From NCBI RefSeq assembly GCF_013085465.1, contig NZ_CP049838.1, positions 744,001 to 808,000 of the forward strand: a stretch of 64,000 nt of DNA. Reading direction: 5' to 3'. Position 1 is the stretch's first letter, and each line of letters begins with the position of its first letter. Made by a program: the position numbers and the translations under genes. The notes beneath the pieces are model-generated. The model saw only the letters and a program-made list of their open reading frames with translations, had not been told where the DNA came from and ran no database searches. This document shows positions 45,791 to 54,019 of the stretch, in pieces. This stretch comes from Streptomyces asoensis. GTDB taxonomy: Bacteria; Actinomycetota; Actinomycetes; Streptomycetales; Streptomycetaceae.

Positions 45791-45807
45791 TAAGGCAAGC
45801 CTAACTT
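45791..45807. promoter_or_regulatory. Iron-box-like site between esterase 2 and the repeat protein
   Basis: TAAGGCAAGCCTAACTT, read on the minus strand as AAGTTAGGCTTGCCTTA, matches the iron-box core (GTTAGGCTNRCCTWA) with about three differences. It lies between two divergent genes and would place both under iron control. Confidence 0.65.
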
Positions 45808-45864
45808 CACCTTCATTGCGCTTGCCGTGCGGCACATCTCCCTCATCTGCCAGGAGCAGTTCTC

Positions 45865-47577
45865 ATGACCTCTCACAGAATCGGCGGCCGGGTGCTCGCA
45901 CTCACCGCCGGAACCGCCCTCGGGCTCGGCGCACCGGCCATGGCCCTGCCCGTCGCCGGGAACGGGCACGCCACCGTGGCGCTCGCCGCCGAGGCGGTCT
46001 CGCCCGCCGTCACGCTCGGCGCGGACACCGTCCAGGCGGGCGGCGAGGTGTCCTTCACCGTCGCCGGGTTCCCGGCCGGCGGGACGCTCAGCGTGAAGTT
46101 CGACGACGCGACCCTGCTCAAGCAGTTCACGATCGGCGACGACGGCACCGTCACGGGGGCGGTGACCGTTCCGGCGGGCACGAGCGCCGGCGCCGGGCAC
46201 TGGCTGCGGTTCCTCGCCCCGCAGACCAGCGTCAGGAGCGCCGACCTCACCGTGACCACGGCTTCCTCCTCCCCCTCCCCTTCGCCCGGCCCGACCGCCG
46301 AACCCGCGGTGAAGCTCACCGGCGGCGCGTCGGTCACGGCGGGCGACAAGGTGGCGTTCAGCCTGTCCGGGTTCGTCGAGGGCCAGACGGTCACGGTGAA
46401 GCTGGACGACACGTCGATCCTCACCCGGTTCGGCAAGGCGGTCGCCGCGGACGGCACCTTCTCGGGTTCGGTGACGATCCCCGCGTCCACCTCTGCCGGT
46501 GACCACTGGTTGCGCTTCCTGGCCCCGGACCCGGCGACCAGCCTCAAGGCCGACCTCAAGGTGACGGCGGCGGCCACCAGCGGCGGCGGAGGCGGCGCGG
46601 GCGGAAGCAGCAGCGGGACCGACTCGAGTTCCGGTGGCAGCGGTTCCAGCGGTGGCTCGGGCTCCACGGGCGGCTCGGGCTCTACCGGCGGCTCGAGTTC
46701 CGGTGGCGGATCCGGCTCGTCCTCCCCGTCGGTCTCCCTCACCGCGGGAACACGTGTCGCCGCCGATGGCAAGGTCTCCTTCCGGGTGACCGGCTTCCCT
46801 GCCGGGCAGCAGCTGACCGTCAAGCTGGACGACGCGGAGATCATCGGTCAGTGGCAGGGCGGCATCGGCTCGGACGGGACGTTCTCGGGCACGGTCACCG
46901 TCCCCTCGGACACCCCGGCCGGCGCGCACTGGCTCCGCTTCCTCGCCCCGAACCCGGCGACCAGCCTCAAGGCGTCCTTCACCGTCACGTCCTCGTCGGC
47001 CTCCACGACCGCCGCCGCCGGCGGCGGTACGACGGGCGCGTCCGCGACGCCCGTACCGGCCGCGTCCGGTGAGCCGGCCTCCGCCACCAACGCGGCCGGC
47101 GCGAAGGCCGAGATCACCGCCGGCCAGGTGCAGGCGGGCGGGACGCTGCACTTCGAGGTGACGAAGTTCCCGGCCGGCGAGACCGTCACCGTCAAGCTCG
47201 ACGACGAGGACATCCTCGGCCAGTGGAAGGCCGACGCGCAGGGCTCGTACGAGGGTGACGTCGCCGTCCCCGCGGGCACCTCCACCGGCGCGCACTGGCT
47301 GCGCTTCCTCGCCCCGAACCCGCCGACCTCGCTGAAGGTCGCGTTCACCGTGACCGGCGCGGCCGGCACCGGTTCCGCGGCGTCCTCGTCGACCACCGCG
47401 CCGGGCCCGACGGAGGAGAAGACCCTCGCGGCCGCCGCCTCGGTGCAGGCCCCCGTCTCCTACGCCACCATCGCCTGGTCCGCGGCCGCCGCGGCGGCCG
47501 GCGGCGCCGGCGGGGCCGCGGCCACCACGCTGTTCGTGGTGCGCCGTCGCCCCGCCGCGGCCGGCTCCGGCGACTGA
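45865..47577 (+). CDS. Secreted, membrane-anchored protein with four Ig-like repeats; iron-regulated candidate
   Basis: 570 residues. Signal peptide (1-28 or 1-42), four copies of an 80-85-residue beta-rich repeat (about 47-131, 147-235, 289-375, 414-497), a Ser/Gly linker (239-288) after copy 2, and a C-terminal membrane helix (532-558) with an RRR stop. Each repeat contains AGG...F.V..FPAG..VTVKLDD and ends HWLRFLAP.P.TSLK. I recognise no named family; no LPXTG or NPQTN motif and few Cys residues. An iron-box-like site lies upstream with the esterase divergent, so a role in siderophore or iron handling at the cell surface is inferred. Confidence 0.75.
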   Translation: MTSHRIGGRVLALTAGTALGLGAPAMALPVAGNGHATVALAAEAVSPAVTLGADTVQAGGEVSFTVAGFPAGGTLSVKFDDATLLKQFTIGDDGTVTGAVTVPAGTSAGAGHWLRFLAPQTSVRSADLTVTTASSSPSPSPGPTAEPAVKLTGGASVTAGDKVAFSLSGFVEGQTVTVKLDDTSILTRFGKAVAADGTFSGSVTIPASTSAGDHWLRFLAPDPATSLKADLKVTAAATSGGGGGAGGSSSGTDSSSGGSGSSGGSGSTGGSGSTGGSSSGGGSGSSSPSVSLTAGTRVAADGKVSFRVTGFPAGQQLTVKLDDAEIIGQWQGGIGSDGTFSGTVTVPSDTPAGAHWLRFLAPNPATSLKASFTVTSSSASTTAAAGGGTTGASATPVPAASGEPASATNAAGAKAEITAGQVQAGGTLHFEVTKFPAGETVTVKLDDEDILGQWKADAQGSYEGDVAVPAGTSTGAHWLRFLAPNPPTSLKVAFTVTGAAGTGSAASSSTTAPGPTEEKTLAAAASVQAPVSYATIAWSAAAAAAGGAGGAAATTLFVVRRRPAAAGSGD

Positions 47578-47680
47578 CGGGCCCTCAAGGTCCGCACAAG
47601 CTCCGGCACGTTCCGTGCCGGCTGGGGTGGAACCCCGGATCTCTCATCATCAACGCTGCACACAAGGGAGCACATCCATC

Positions 47681-48730
47681 ATGACCACCCGTATCAGCCG
47701 TCGTCGCACCCTGGCCTCGGCGGCGATCGCCGTGGCCCTCACCGCCGGCAGCACCCTGGCGCTGGCGGGGACCGCGTCGGCCCACTCGACGGCGTTCTCC
47801 GCGACGACCCTGCCGCTGGCGACCGGGCAGTACCAGTCCGCGTACTCCGAGCGCAACGACGCGCTCTGGGTGACCACCGCCGTGGGTCGCGCGGCCACCA
47901 GCACCACTCTGCTGAAGGTCGACCCCGAGACCCTGACGGTCGAGCAGACCGTCCTCCCGCCGGTCCTCGACGCCGCCACCGGCGCCCGCGAGGCCGTGTA
48001 CGGCGTGGCCGTGGACGACGAGCACAACACCGTCTGGGTGACCAACACCCGCAGCAACACCGTCGCCGTCTACAGCCAGAAGACCGGCGCGCACCTGGCG
48101 ACGCTGCCGAACGTGGCGCACGCCCGTGAGATCGTCGTGGACGAGAAGCACAACACGGTGTGGGCCTCCGCGTTCGGCGCCGGCTCGCTCGTCGCGTACG
48201 ACTCCAAGACGCTCACCGAGAAGAAGCGCGTCACGGTCGACGGCTCCGGCCCGGCCGGTCTCGCGGTCGACGAGAAGACGGGCACGGTGTACGCCACGGA
48301 CCTCTCCAACGACCGGATCATCGAGGTGAACCGCGCCTCCGACACCCCGCGTCTCATCCCGACCGGTGACGGACCGATCTCCATCTCGCTGTCGAAGAAC
48401 GGCCGTACGGCGTACACGGCCGACCAGACGGCGGGCGGCGTCTCGGTCGTCGACCTGCGCACCGGCACGGTGACCAAGTCGGTCGCCACCGGCGCGGGCA
48501 CCCTGTCGGTCGCCACCGACGACCGCTCGGGCGATGTCGTCGTGGTCAACCGCACCGCCGCCACCGCGACCGTGGTCGACCCGCGCAAGGGCGTCGTCGA
48601 GGAGACCGTCGCCACCGGCACCAACCCCAACCACGTGGAGGTCGCCGACGGCGTCGCCTACGTGGTCGACAAGTCGGGCGCGGGCGCGAACGGCGAGGAC
48701 CAGGTGACCGTGATCCACCTCGGGCACTAG
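47681..48730 (+). CDS. Secreted YncE-like beta-propeller protein
   Basis: 349 residues. Signal peptide (1-34; RISRRRTLASAAIAVALTAG, ending ASA) followed by seven YVTN/NHL-type blades with repeats such as GVAVDDEHNTVWVTNTRSNTVAVY and GLAVDEKTGTVYATDLSNDRIIEV. E. coli YncE is a secreted propeller whose gene is iron-repressed, so its place next to the siderophore locus is notable. A hairpin (CCGGCACG/CGTGCCGG, 47603 region) separates it from the repeat-protein gene; AAGGGAG precedes the ATG. It may be transcribed through from the upstream gene. Confidence 0.82.
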   Translation: MTTRISRRRTLASAAIAVALTAGSTLALAGTASAHSTAFSATTLPLATGQYQSAYSERNDALWVTTAVGRAATSTTLLKVDPETLTVEQTVLPPVLDAATGAREAVYGVAVDDEHNTVWVTNTRSNTVAVYSQKTGAHLATLPNVAHAREIVVDEKHNTVWASAFGAGSLVAYDSKTLTEKKRVTVDGSGPAGLAVDEKTGTVYATDLSNDRIIEVNRASDTPRLIPTGDGPISISLSKNGRTAYTADQTAGGVSVVDLRTGTVTKSVATGAGTLSVATDDRSGDVVVVNRTAATATVVDPRKGVVEETVATGTNPNHVEVADGVAYVVDKSGAGANGEDQVTVIHLGH

Positions 48731-48738
48731 CCACGGCT

Positions 48739-48773
48739 GGGCCCCGGCAGGTTCGCACCGCCTGCCGGGGCCC
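48739..48773. terminator. Hairpin terminator after the YncE-like gene
   Basis: Perfect 13-base arms GGGCCCCGGCAGG/CCTGCCGGGGCCC with a 9-base loop lie between convergent genes and mark the right edge of the siderophore block. Confidence 0.85.
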
Positions 48774-48809
48774 TTCGCCCGCTCACGCGGCGTGGATCAC
48801 ATGGGGAGT

Positions 48810-49637
48810 TCAGCCCTCGCCGTTCTCCTTGCCCAGCCAGTAGCCGAAGCCCCGCCGGGTGTGGATCAGGACGGCCGCCTCCTGGTCCACCTTGCGCCTG
48901 AGCCGGGAGACGAGTTGCTCGATCGCGTTGTCGCCACGGAATTCGCCCCAGACGTACCGGCCGATCTGCTCCTTCGACAGCACCCGGTGCGCGTTGTCCA
49001 GGAGGTGACGCAGCAGGCGGTACTCGGCAGGTGTGAGGTCGAGGTCGCGGGTGCCGCGCCGGGCCCGGCAGAGGGTGTCGTCGAGGACCAGGTCGCCATA
49101 GCCGGGGGCGTCGCCCCCGGCTCCCGGGCGGCCGGGGGCGGTGCCGCGCAGAAGCAGCCGCATGCGGGTCAGCACCTCGGGCACCCGCAGGGGCTTGGTC
49201 ACGTAATCCTTCTGCCCCAGGTCGAGTTCGGGCAGGAGCCGGTCGAGAAAGTCGTCGGAGGCGAGGTAGAGGACCGGAGGCCGGTGAGCGATCACCGGGC
49301 GGCCCACCGCGTCGACCCCGGTCAGATCCGGTCGGGCTGTGTCGACGACCAGCAGATCGAACCGGTGGGCCCCGAGCCGGGCCAGCGCTTCGGTGGCCGT
49401 GCCCGTGAGGCCCACCCGGTAGCCGGCCGGCTCCAGGCTGGTGACGAGCAGTTCGGCGAGGTCCGGTTCACCCGTGATGACCAGGACCGACCGGCCCGCG
49501 CCGCGGGTGAGTGGCGGTTCGCTCCTCAGGGGGGAGACGGGACGGGCCGACGGTGCGGCGGGGGCCGCAGCGCCCCTGGGGTCCCCGAGAGCGACCCGAC
49601 CGTCGTCACGGCGTGGGTGTCGTCGTGCCGGTGTCAA
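48810..49637 (-). CDS. OmpR-type response regulator with degenerate receiver domain
   Basis: About 275 residues if it starts at the in-frame TTG at 49637; the start is uncertain. The receiver (after RSVLVITGEPDLAELL) has the phospho-acceptor Asp in LLVVDTARPD and Lys in YVTKP, but the acidic pocket reads GEP, not DD. C-terminal winged helix: LDLTPAEYRLLRHLLDNAHRVLSKEQI and IEQLVSRLRRKVDQEAAVLIHTRRGFGYWL. It follows the MarR gene, overlapping it by about 30 bases, and no histidine kinase adjoins. Probably an atypical, kinase-independent regulator. Confidence 0.75.
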   Translation of the reverse strand: MTPARRHPRRDDGRVALGDPRGAAAPAAPSARPVSPLRSEPPLTRGAGRSVLVITGEPDLAELLVTSLEPAGYRVGLTGTATEALARLGAHRFDLLVVDTARPDLTGVDAVGRPVIAHRPPVLYLASDDFLDRLLPELDLGQKDYVTKPLRVPEVLTRMRLLLRGTAPGRPGAGGDAPGYGDLVLDDTLCRARRGTRDLDLTPAEYRLLRHLLDNAHRVLSKEQIGRYVWGEFRGDNAIEQLVSRLRRKVDQEAAVLIHTRRGFGYWLGKENGEG

Positions 49638-50127
49638 AGGCGTGCCCTTCGTCGGCGGGATGGGCCAGGAAGACGTCCACCAGACGGTGGACCAGGTCGG
49701 CGAGCCGGCGCAGTTCGCCCGGCGACCAGTCCGCCAGGACCAGCTGCATACCGCGTGCGCCCGCTTCGCCCAGCCGCGCGACGGCGTCCTCGCCGAGCGG
49801 AGTGAGCCGGATGCGCCGGGCGCGGCTGTCGTCGGGATCGGCGACCCGGGTGACATAGCCGGACTTCTGTAGCCGCTGCACCTGGCGGGTGACATGGGAG
49901 GCCTGCACGGCGAGCACCTCGGCGAGCTCCCCCGGGCGCAAGGGGTCGTGGTCGGCGATCTGGCGCAGCATCGCGACGGCGGCCCGGTCGAGCGGCACGC
50001 CCGCCACGGTGATCAGCCGGTCGTGCTGCCGGGCACGGGCGCCCAGGTAGGCGACCCGGGTGAGGGCCCGTTCCAGCTCGACCGCCGCGGGCGAGGCGGG
50101 CGGCACCGCCGGCTGCGCGTGGGACAT
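49606..50127 (-). CDS. MarR-family regulator (copy 2 of a paralogous pair)
   Basis: 173 residues with high similarity to the MarR protein at 30846: LTRVAYLGARARQHDRLITVAGVPLDRAAVAML, LAVQASHVTRQVQRLQKSGYVTRVADPDDSRARRI, and a shared C-terminal ADWSPGELRRLADLVHRLVDVFL. Three copies of the same 17-base operator lie upstream (50149-50220). The overlapping response-regulator gene is its only operon partner. Confidence 0.9.
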   Translation of the reverse strand: MSHAQPAVPPASPAAVELERALTRVAYLGARARQHDRLITVAGVPLDRAAVAMLRQIADHDPLRPGELAEVLAVQASHVTRQVQRLQKSGYVTRVADPDDSRARRIRLTPLGEDAVARLGEAGARGMQLVLADWSPGELRRLADLVHRLVDVFLAHPADEGHAFDTGTTTPTP

Positions 50128-50148
50128 GATCTCACCCTACCCTTCTGG

Positions 50149-50220
50149 TTGCCTAACTCAAGTAAATCATCTCGTTTGCTTGACTCAAGTAATCCAGATG
50201 TGTTTGCCTAACTCAAGCAA
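50149..50220. promoter_or_regulatory. Three tandem MarR operators
   Basis: TTGCCTAACTCAAGTAA (50149-50165), TTGCTTGACTCAAGTAA (50176-50192) and TTGCCTAACTCAAGCAA (50204-50220) are spaced 27 and 28 bases apart, that is 2.5-2.7 helical turns. All match the single site at 31386. They lie 21-93 bases upstream of the MarR start. Confidence 0.8.
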
Positions 50221-50454
50221 TCCGGGAGTCGCCTTGAGCGGAGGCGGCCCCCGGCCGCCGAACCCGTGGGGACGGGGATCGGCGCGGTCCCCGGGCCCGG
50301 CAGCCGGCACACCCCGCCCGGCGCCGGGCCCCGGGACGCCTCCGACCTTCCACGCACGCTCGGCCGCCCCGGCCGCTTCTCCCCCGGCCGAGCACAGCTC
50401 CACGACACAGCTGCACGGCGTGGATCACCCGGGACGACAGACAGGACTCCTGCC
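50221..50454. other. GC-rich gap between MarR operators and the SGNH esterase gene
   Basis: With the operator region it makes a 327-base gene-free stretch. It presumably holds the promoter of the esterase gene; no further structured element was seen. Confidence 0.5.
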
Positions 50455-51387
50455 ATGAAGAACTCCGTACGAGCCGCGCTGGCCGGCGCGCTCGCCTGCG
50501 GCGTGCTCACCACCGCGATCGTGATCAGCAGGCACGACGGCTCTCCCGGATCCGCGCCGCCCGGCGGCCCGTACGTGGCGCTCGGCGACTCCTACACCGC
50601 CGGTCCCGAGATCCCGGGCCAGGGCGGCAGCCCCGCCGGCTGCGACCGCTCCGACCGCAACTACCCGGCGCTCGTCGCCCGGCGGCTTGACCTGCCCGCC
50701 ACCGACTTCCGTGACGTCAGCTGCACCGGCGCGACCGTCGCCGACCTGACCTCGGCCCAGTCAACGGACCGGGGCACCAACCCGGCGCAACTGGCCGCCC
50801 TGTCGGACCGGACCCGGCTGGTCACCCTCGGCATCGGCGGCAACGACATCGGCTTCGCCCCGCTGGTGAAGAGCTGCGTGAAGTCCGGAGTGCTGCACTT
50901 CGCGCTGAGCGGCCTGACGGACGGGAAGGACGCCACCGGGGACGCGCCCTGCCGGGCCCGGTACGTCTCCGACGGCACCGACGAGGTGCAGCGGCGCATA
51001 GCGGCGGCGGACCGACGGCTGGCCACGGCCCTCGCCGAGGTCGGCCGACGCGCGCCGAAGGCCCGCGTCTACGTCGTGGGCTATCCCGCGATCCTGCCGC
51101 CGCACACCACCGGTTGCGGTGGCGAGATGGGCCTCGCCGCCGGCGACATCACCTACCTCCACGACAAGGAGCAGCAGCTGAACAGGATGCTGCGCGAGCG
51201 GGCCGACAAGGCGGGGGCCGGCTATGTCGACACGTACACGCCCTCGGTGGGGCGCGACGCCTGCGCCGACCGCCAGGTGCGCTGGGTCGAGCCGCTCGTG
51301 CCGCGAGCCCCGGCCGCCTCCGTCCACCCCAACGAGCGCGGCGAGCGGGGCATGGCGGACGCCGTGCTCAAGACCCTCGGCGTCTGA
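50455..51387 (+). CDS. Secreted SGNH/GDSL-family esterase
   Basis: 310 residues. Signal-anchor (4-25) followed by the SGNH hydrolase fold: block I ALGDSYTAGPEI with catalytic Ser, block III GIGGNDIGF, and block V VHPNERG with the Asp/Ser-His pair (SVHPN). Three Cys pairs are likely (CDRSD/SCTG, SCVKS/PCRAR, GCGG/ACADR), typical of Streptomyces secreted lipases of this group. It hydrolyses short- or long-chain esters outside the cell. The triple MarR operator upstream could also influence it, but the distance is large. Confidence 0.88.
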   Translation: MKNSVRAALAGALACGVLTTAIVISRHDGSPGSAPPGGPYVALGDSYTAGPEIPGQGGSPAGCDRSDRNYPALVARRLDLPATDFRDVSCTGATVADLTSAQSTDRGTNPAQLAALSDRTRLVTLGIGGNDIGFAPLVKSCVKSGVLHFALSGLTDGKDATGDAPCRARYVSDGTDEVQRRIAAADRRLATALAEVGRRAPKARVYVVGYPAILPPHTTGCGGEMGLAAGDITYLHDKEQQLNRMLRERADKAGAGYVDTYTPSVGRDACADRQVRWVEPLVPRAPAASVHPNERGERGMADAVLKTLGV

Positions 51388-51513
51388 CGTGCGCGGCCTC
51401 CTGACTTCGACCCTCCGGGTGGGTCGCGGTCCCCCGGATTCCGTCAGGGCTTCCCCGAGCCCGGCAACACCTGTCTCCAGCAACCGAGTTCCCCCAGCGA
51501 GAAAGGCTCCCTC

Positions 51514-52554
51514 ATGAGCACGATGAAGTCCGTCCGGACCGGCGGGGTCGACAAGATCGACGTCGTGGACGTCGAGCGACCGGTGCCCGGTCCCAAGGAC
51601 GCGCTCGTACGGATCCGCGCCTGCGGCATCTGCGGCACCGACGTCACCTTCCTGCACATGGGCGGTATCCCCGCCCGGGCCCATCTGGGCGGTGAGCTGA
51701 TCCCCGTGGCGCTCGGCCACGAGCCGGCCGGTGAGGTCGTGGAGGTCGGCGCCGAGGTGGACGGCCTGAAGGCGGGCGACCGCGTGGTGGTCAACCCGCA
51801 GGACGCGCCCACCGGCATCATCGGCTGCGGCGGAAAGTTCGGCGGGATGAGCGAGTACCTGCTGATCGAGAACGCCGAGGTCGGAAAGAGCGTCGCCGTC
51901 TTCCCCGACACCGTGCCGTTCGACGTGGCCTCCCTCAACGAGCCGATGGCCGTGTCCCGGCACGCCGTCAACCGCTCCGAGGCGGGGCCGGGCGACAAGG
52001 TCGTCGTGTTCGGCGCCGGGCCGATCGGACTGGGCGCGGCGATCTGGCTGAAGCTGCGCGGTGTGGAGCACGTGGTGGTCGCCGACGTCATCCCCTCCCG
52101 GCTGGAGAAGGCACTGGCCGTCGGGGCGGACGCCGTCATCAATTCGGCCGAGGAGGACGTGGCCGCGCGGCTGACCGAACTGCACGGGCAGAGCGCCAAC
52201 GCCCTCGGCCAGCCCCGGCCGGGCACCGACATCTTCATCGACGCGGCCGGCGCCCCGGTCGTCTTCAACACCGTGGTGCAGTCCGCGAAGTGGCACGCGA
52301 AGCTGGTCATGGTGGCCGTGCAGAAGAAGGGCGAGATCGACCTCGGCGGCATGCTCCGCAGCGAGCTCACCCTCATCGCCTCCCAGGGCTACCCGACCGA
52401 GATCTTCGAGGTGACCCCGGAACTGGTCGAGCACCAGGAGCGGTTCGCCAAGCTGATCAGCCACCGCGTCCCGTTCACCGAGGCCGCCCGTGCCTTCGAA
52501 CTCGCCCTGACCCCGGGCGCGGCGGAGAAGGTCGTCGTCACGCTGGACGACTAG
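51514..52554 (+). CDS. Zinc-dependent medium-chain alcohol/polyol dehydrogenase
   Basis: 346 residues, MDR superfamily. Catalytic zinc ligands Cys in CGICGTD and His-Glu in GHEPAGEV; cofactor motif VVFGAGPIGLGAAIW. The structural-zinc lobe lacks the four-Cys cluster (NPQDAPTGIIGCGGKFGG), as in sorbitol dehydrogenase-like members. The substrate is probably a polyol or 2,3-butanediol-type alcohol. Stands alone, with GAGAAAGG upstream of ATG. Confidence 0.87.
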   Translation: MSTMKSVRTGGVDKIDVVDVERPVPGPKDALVRIRACGICGTDVTFLHMGGIPARAHLGGELIPVALGHEPAGEVVEVGAEVDGLKAGDRVVVNPQDAPTGIIGCGGKFGGMSEYLLIENAEVGKSVAVFPDTVPFDVASLNEPMAVSRHAVNRSEAGPGDKVVVFGAGPIGLGAAIWLKLRGVEHVVVADVIPSRLEKALAVGADAVINSAEEDVAARLTELHGQSANALGQPRPGTDIFIDAAGAPVVFNTVVQSAKWHAKLVMVAVQKKGEIDLGGMLRSELTLIASQGYPTEIFEVTPELVEHQERFAKLISHRVPFTEAARAFELALTPGAAEKVVVTLDD

Positions 52555-52667
52555 GACCTCCGCACACGGGTCCGCCGGTCCGAGCGTGTCCGCCGGCCGG
52601 CGGCCCGTGTGGTTCTCCCCCCACCGTCCCCCTCCCCCGCTTCTCTTCACGAGAGGAACGGCACTCC

Positions 52668-53819
52668 ATGCGCGCGACCCTGCGACAGGCGGCGCGGGCC
52701 ACGGTCCATCTCTTCCTGGCCGCCGCCATGGCCTTCGGGTCGTACCTCTTCATCACCGTCCTGCTGATCGCCGCCACCGGCGCGGTCTCGGGGGTCGGGA
52801 TCTGGCTGCTGCCCGAGACCGTGCTGCTGATCCGCCGGATCGCCGGGGCCAAGCGGCGCTTGACGGCGTCCTGGACCGGCCGGGAGATACCGGAGGCGTA
52901 CCGAACGGTCACCGGCCCGCTGCGCGAGCGGCTGCGGACGGCCGTCGGGGATCCCGGCACTCTCACCGATCTGCGCTGGATGGGGGCGTACTACGCCTAC
53001 GGCTGGCTGACGTTGTTGATGCTGCCGCTGTGGCCGGTGGGCCTCCTCGTCGACGGTGTGCGGCGCGCCCTGCTGGGCCGCGAGGCGCTGGTCCTGCCGT
53101 TGCTCGTCCGGCTCGCCGACCTGGAGGCGGGCTGGTCGGCCGCCCTGCTCAGACCCTCCCCCCAGGCGCTGCTGGCCGGTCGGGTCGAGCAGCTCACCGC
53201 GACCCGGGCGGACGCGGTCGCCGCGCACGGCGCCGAACTGCGCCGGATCGAACGGGACCTGCACGACGGCGCCCAGGCGCGGCTGGTCGCGCTGTCGATG
53301 CGGATCGGACTCGCCCAGCGGGCGTACGGGGCCGACCCCGACACCGCGCGGAAGCTGCTCACCGACGCGCAGGACCAGGCCGAGGAGGCCCTGACCGAAC
53401 TGCGGCACGTGGTACGCGGCATCCATCCGCCGATCCTCACCGACCGGGGACTCGAGGGGGCCGTACGGGCGCTGGCGGGCAGCAGCGGACTCGGGGTGAC
53501 CGTGCGGACCGACCTGCTCCCGGACGGCCCACGGGCGCCGGCCGCGGTGGAGGCGGCCGCCTACTTCGTGATCGCCGAGGCGCTGACCAACGCCTCCAAG
53601 TACAGCGGGTCGGACCGGGCCGAGGTCGTGCTGGCCCGCTCCCGGACCGGGCTGAGCGTGCGGGTGTGCGACGAGGGGTGCGGCGGCGTCGACGAGAGCG
53701 CCGGATCGGGGCTGCTGGGCATGCGGCGCCGGGTCGCCGCGCTCGACGGGACGGTGCGGGTGACGAGCCCGGTGGGCGGGCCCACGGTGATCGAGGTGGA
53801 GCTGCCGTGCGTGTGGTGA
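52668..53819 (+). CDS. Two-component sensor histidine kinase (HisKA_3), orphan
   Basis: 383 residues. N-terminal membrane helices (about 12-55 and 107-128), then DHp domain with phospho-acceptor His199 in ERDLHDGAQARL and HATPase domain with IAEALTNASKYSG, GSGLLGMRRRV. Family of NarL-type partner kinases. A regulator gene normally overlaps its end, but here only a 7-codon trace of one remains (53807) before unrelated sequence, so it is an orphan kinase unless it signals to the regulator at 55273. Confidence 0.88.
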   Translation: MRATLRQAARATVHLFLAAAMAFGSYLFITVLLIAATGAVSGVGIWLLPETVLLIRRIAGAKRRLTASWTGREIPEAYRTVTGPLRERLRTAVGDPGTLTDLRWMGAYYAYGWLTLLMLPLWPVGLLVDGVRRALLGREALVLPLLVRLADLEAGWSAALLRPSPQALLAGRVEQLTATRADAVAAHGAELRRIERDLHDGAQARLVALSMRIGLAQRAYGADPDTARKLLTDAQDQAEEALTELRHVVRGIHPPILTDRGLEGAVRALAGSSGLGVTVRTDLLPDGPRAPAAVEAAAYFVIAEALTNASKYSGSDRAEVVLARSRTGLSVRVCDEGCGGVDESAGSGLLGMRRRVAALDGTVRVTSPVGGPTVIEVELPCVW

Positions 53820-53827
53820 GCGCAGAC
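53807..53827 (+). pseudogene. Possible start of a lost response-regulator gene
   Basis: Overlapping the kinase stop codon, GTG CGT GTG GTG AGC GCA GAC reads VRVVSAD, close to the usual MRVVIADD opening of NarL-type regulators whose GTG starts inside the kinase gene. The similarity ends abruptly afterwards. The trace is short and could be chance. Confidence 0.35.
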
Positions 53828-54019
53828 CCGGGCGACCCGCCGTACGACGGTCACGGCGGCCCGTACCGCGCCGCGCGGAGGCCGACGCCGGCGGGAGTCC
53901 GCCCTCCGCCCTCCCCGGTGGGCGACCGCCCGGCAGGGAGCGCCGGGGCGGCGGCCCGCGCCCCTCGTGCGCGGCGGGTCCCGTCCGCGCCGGGTCCACG
54001 CCCCCACCGGAGTCAGCCC

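Noticed and set aside
46580..46730. Ser/Gly repeat in the surface protein as a frameshifted or assembly-error region
   Set aside because: The frame continues into two further well-formed repeats; Ser/Gly linkers are common in secreted actinobacterial proteins.
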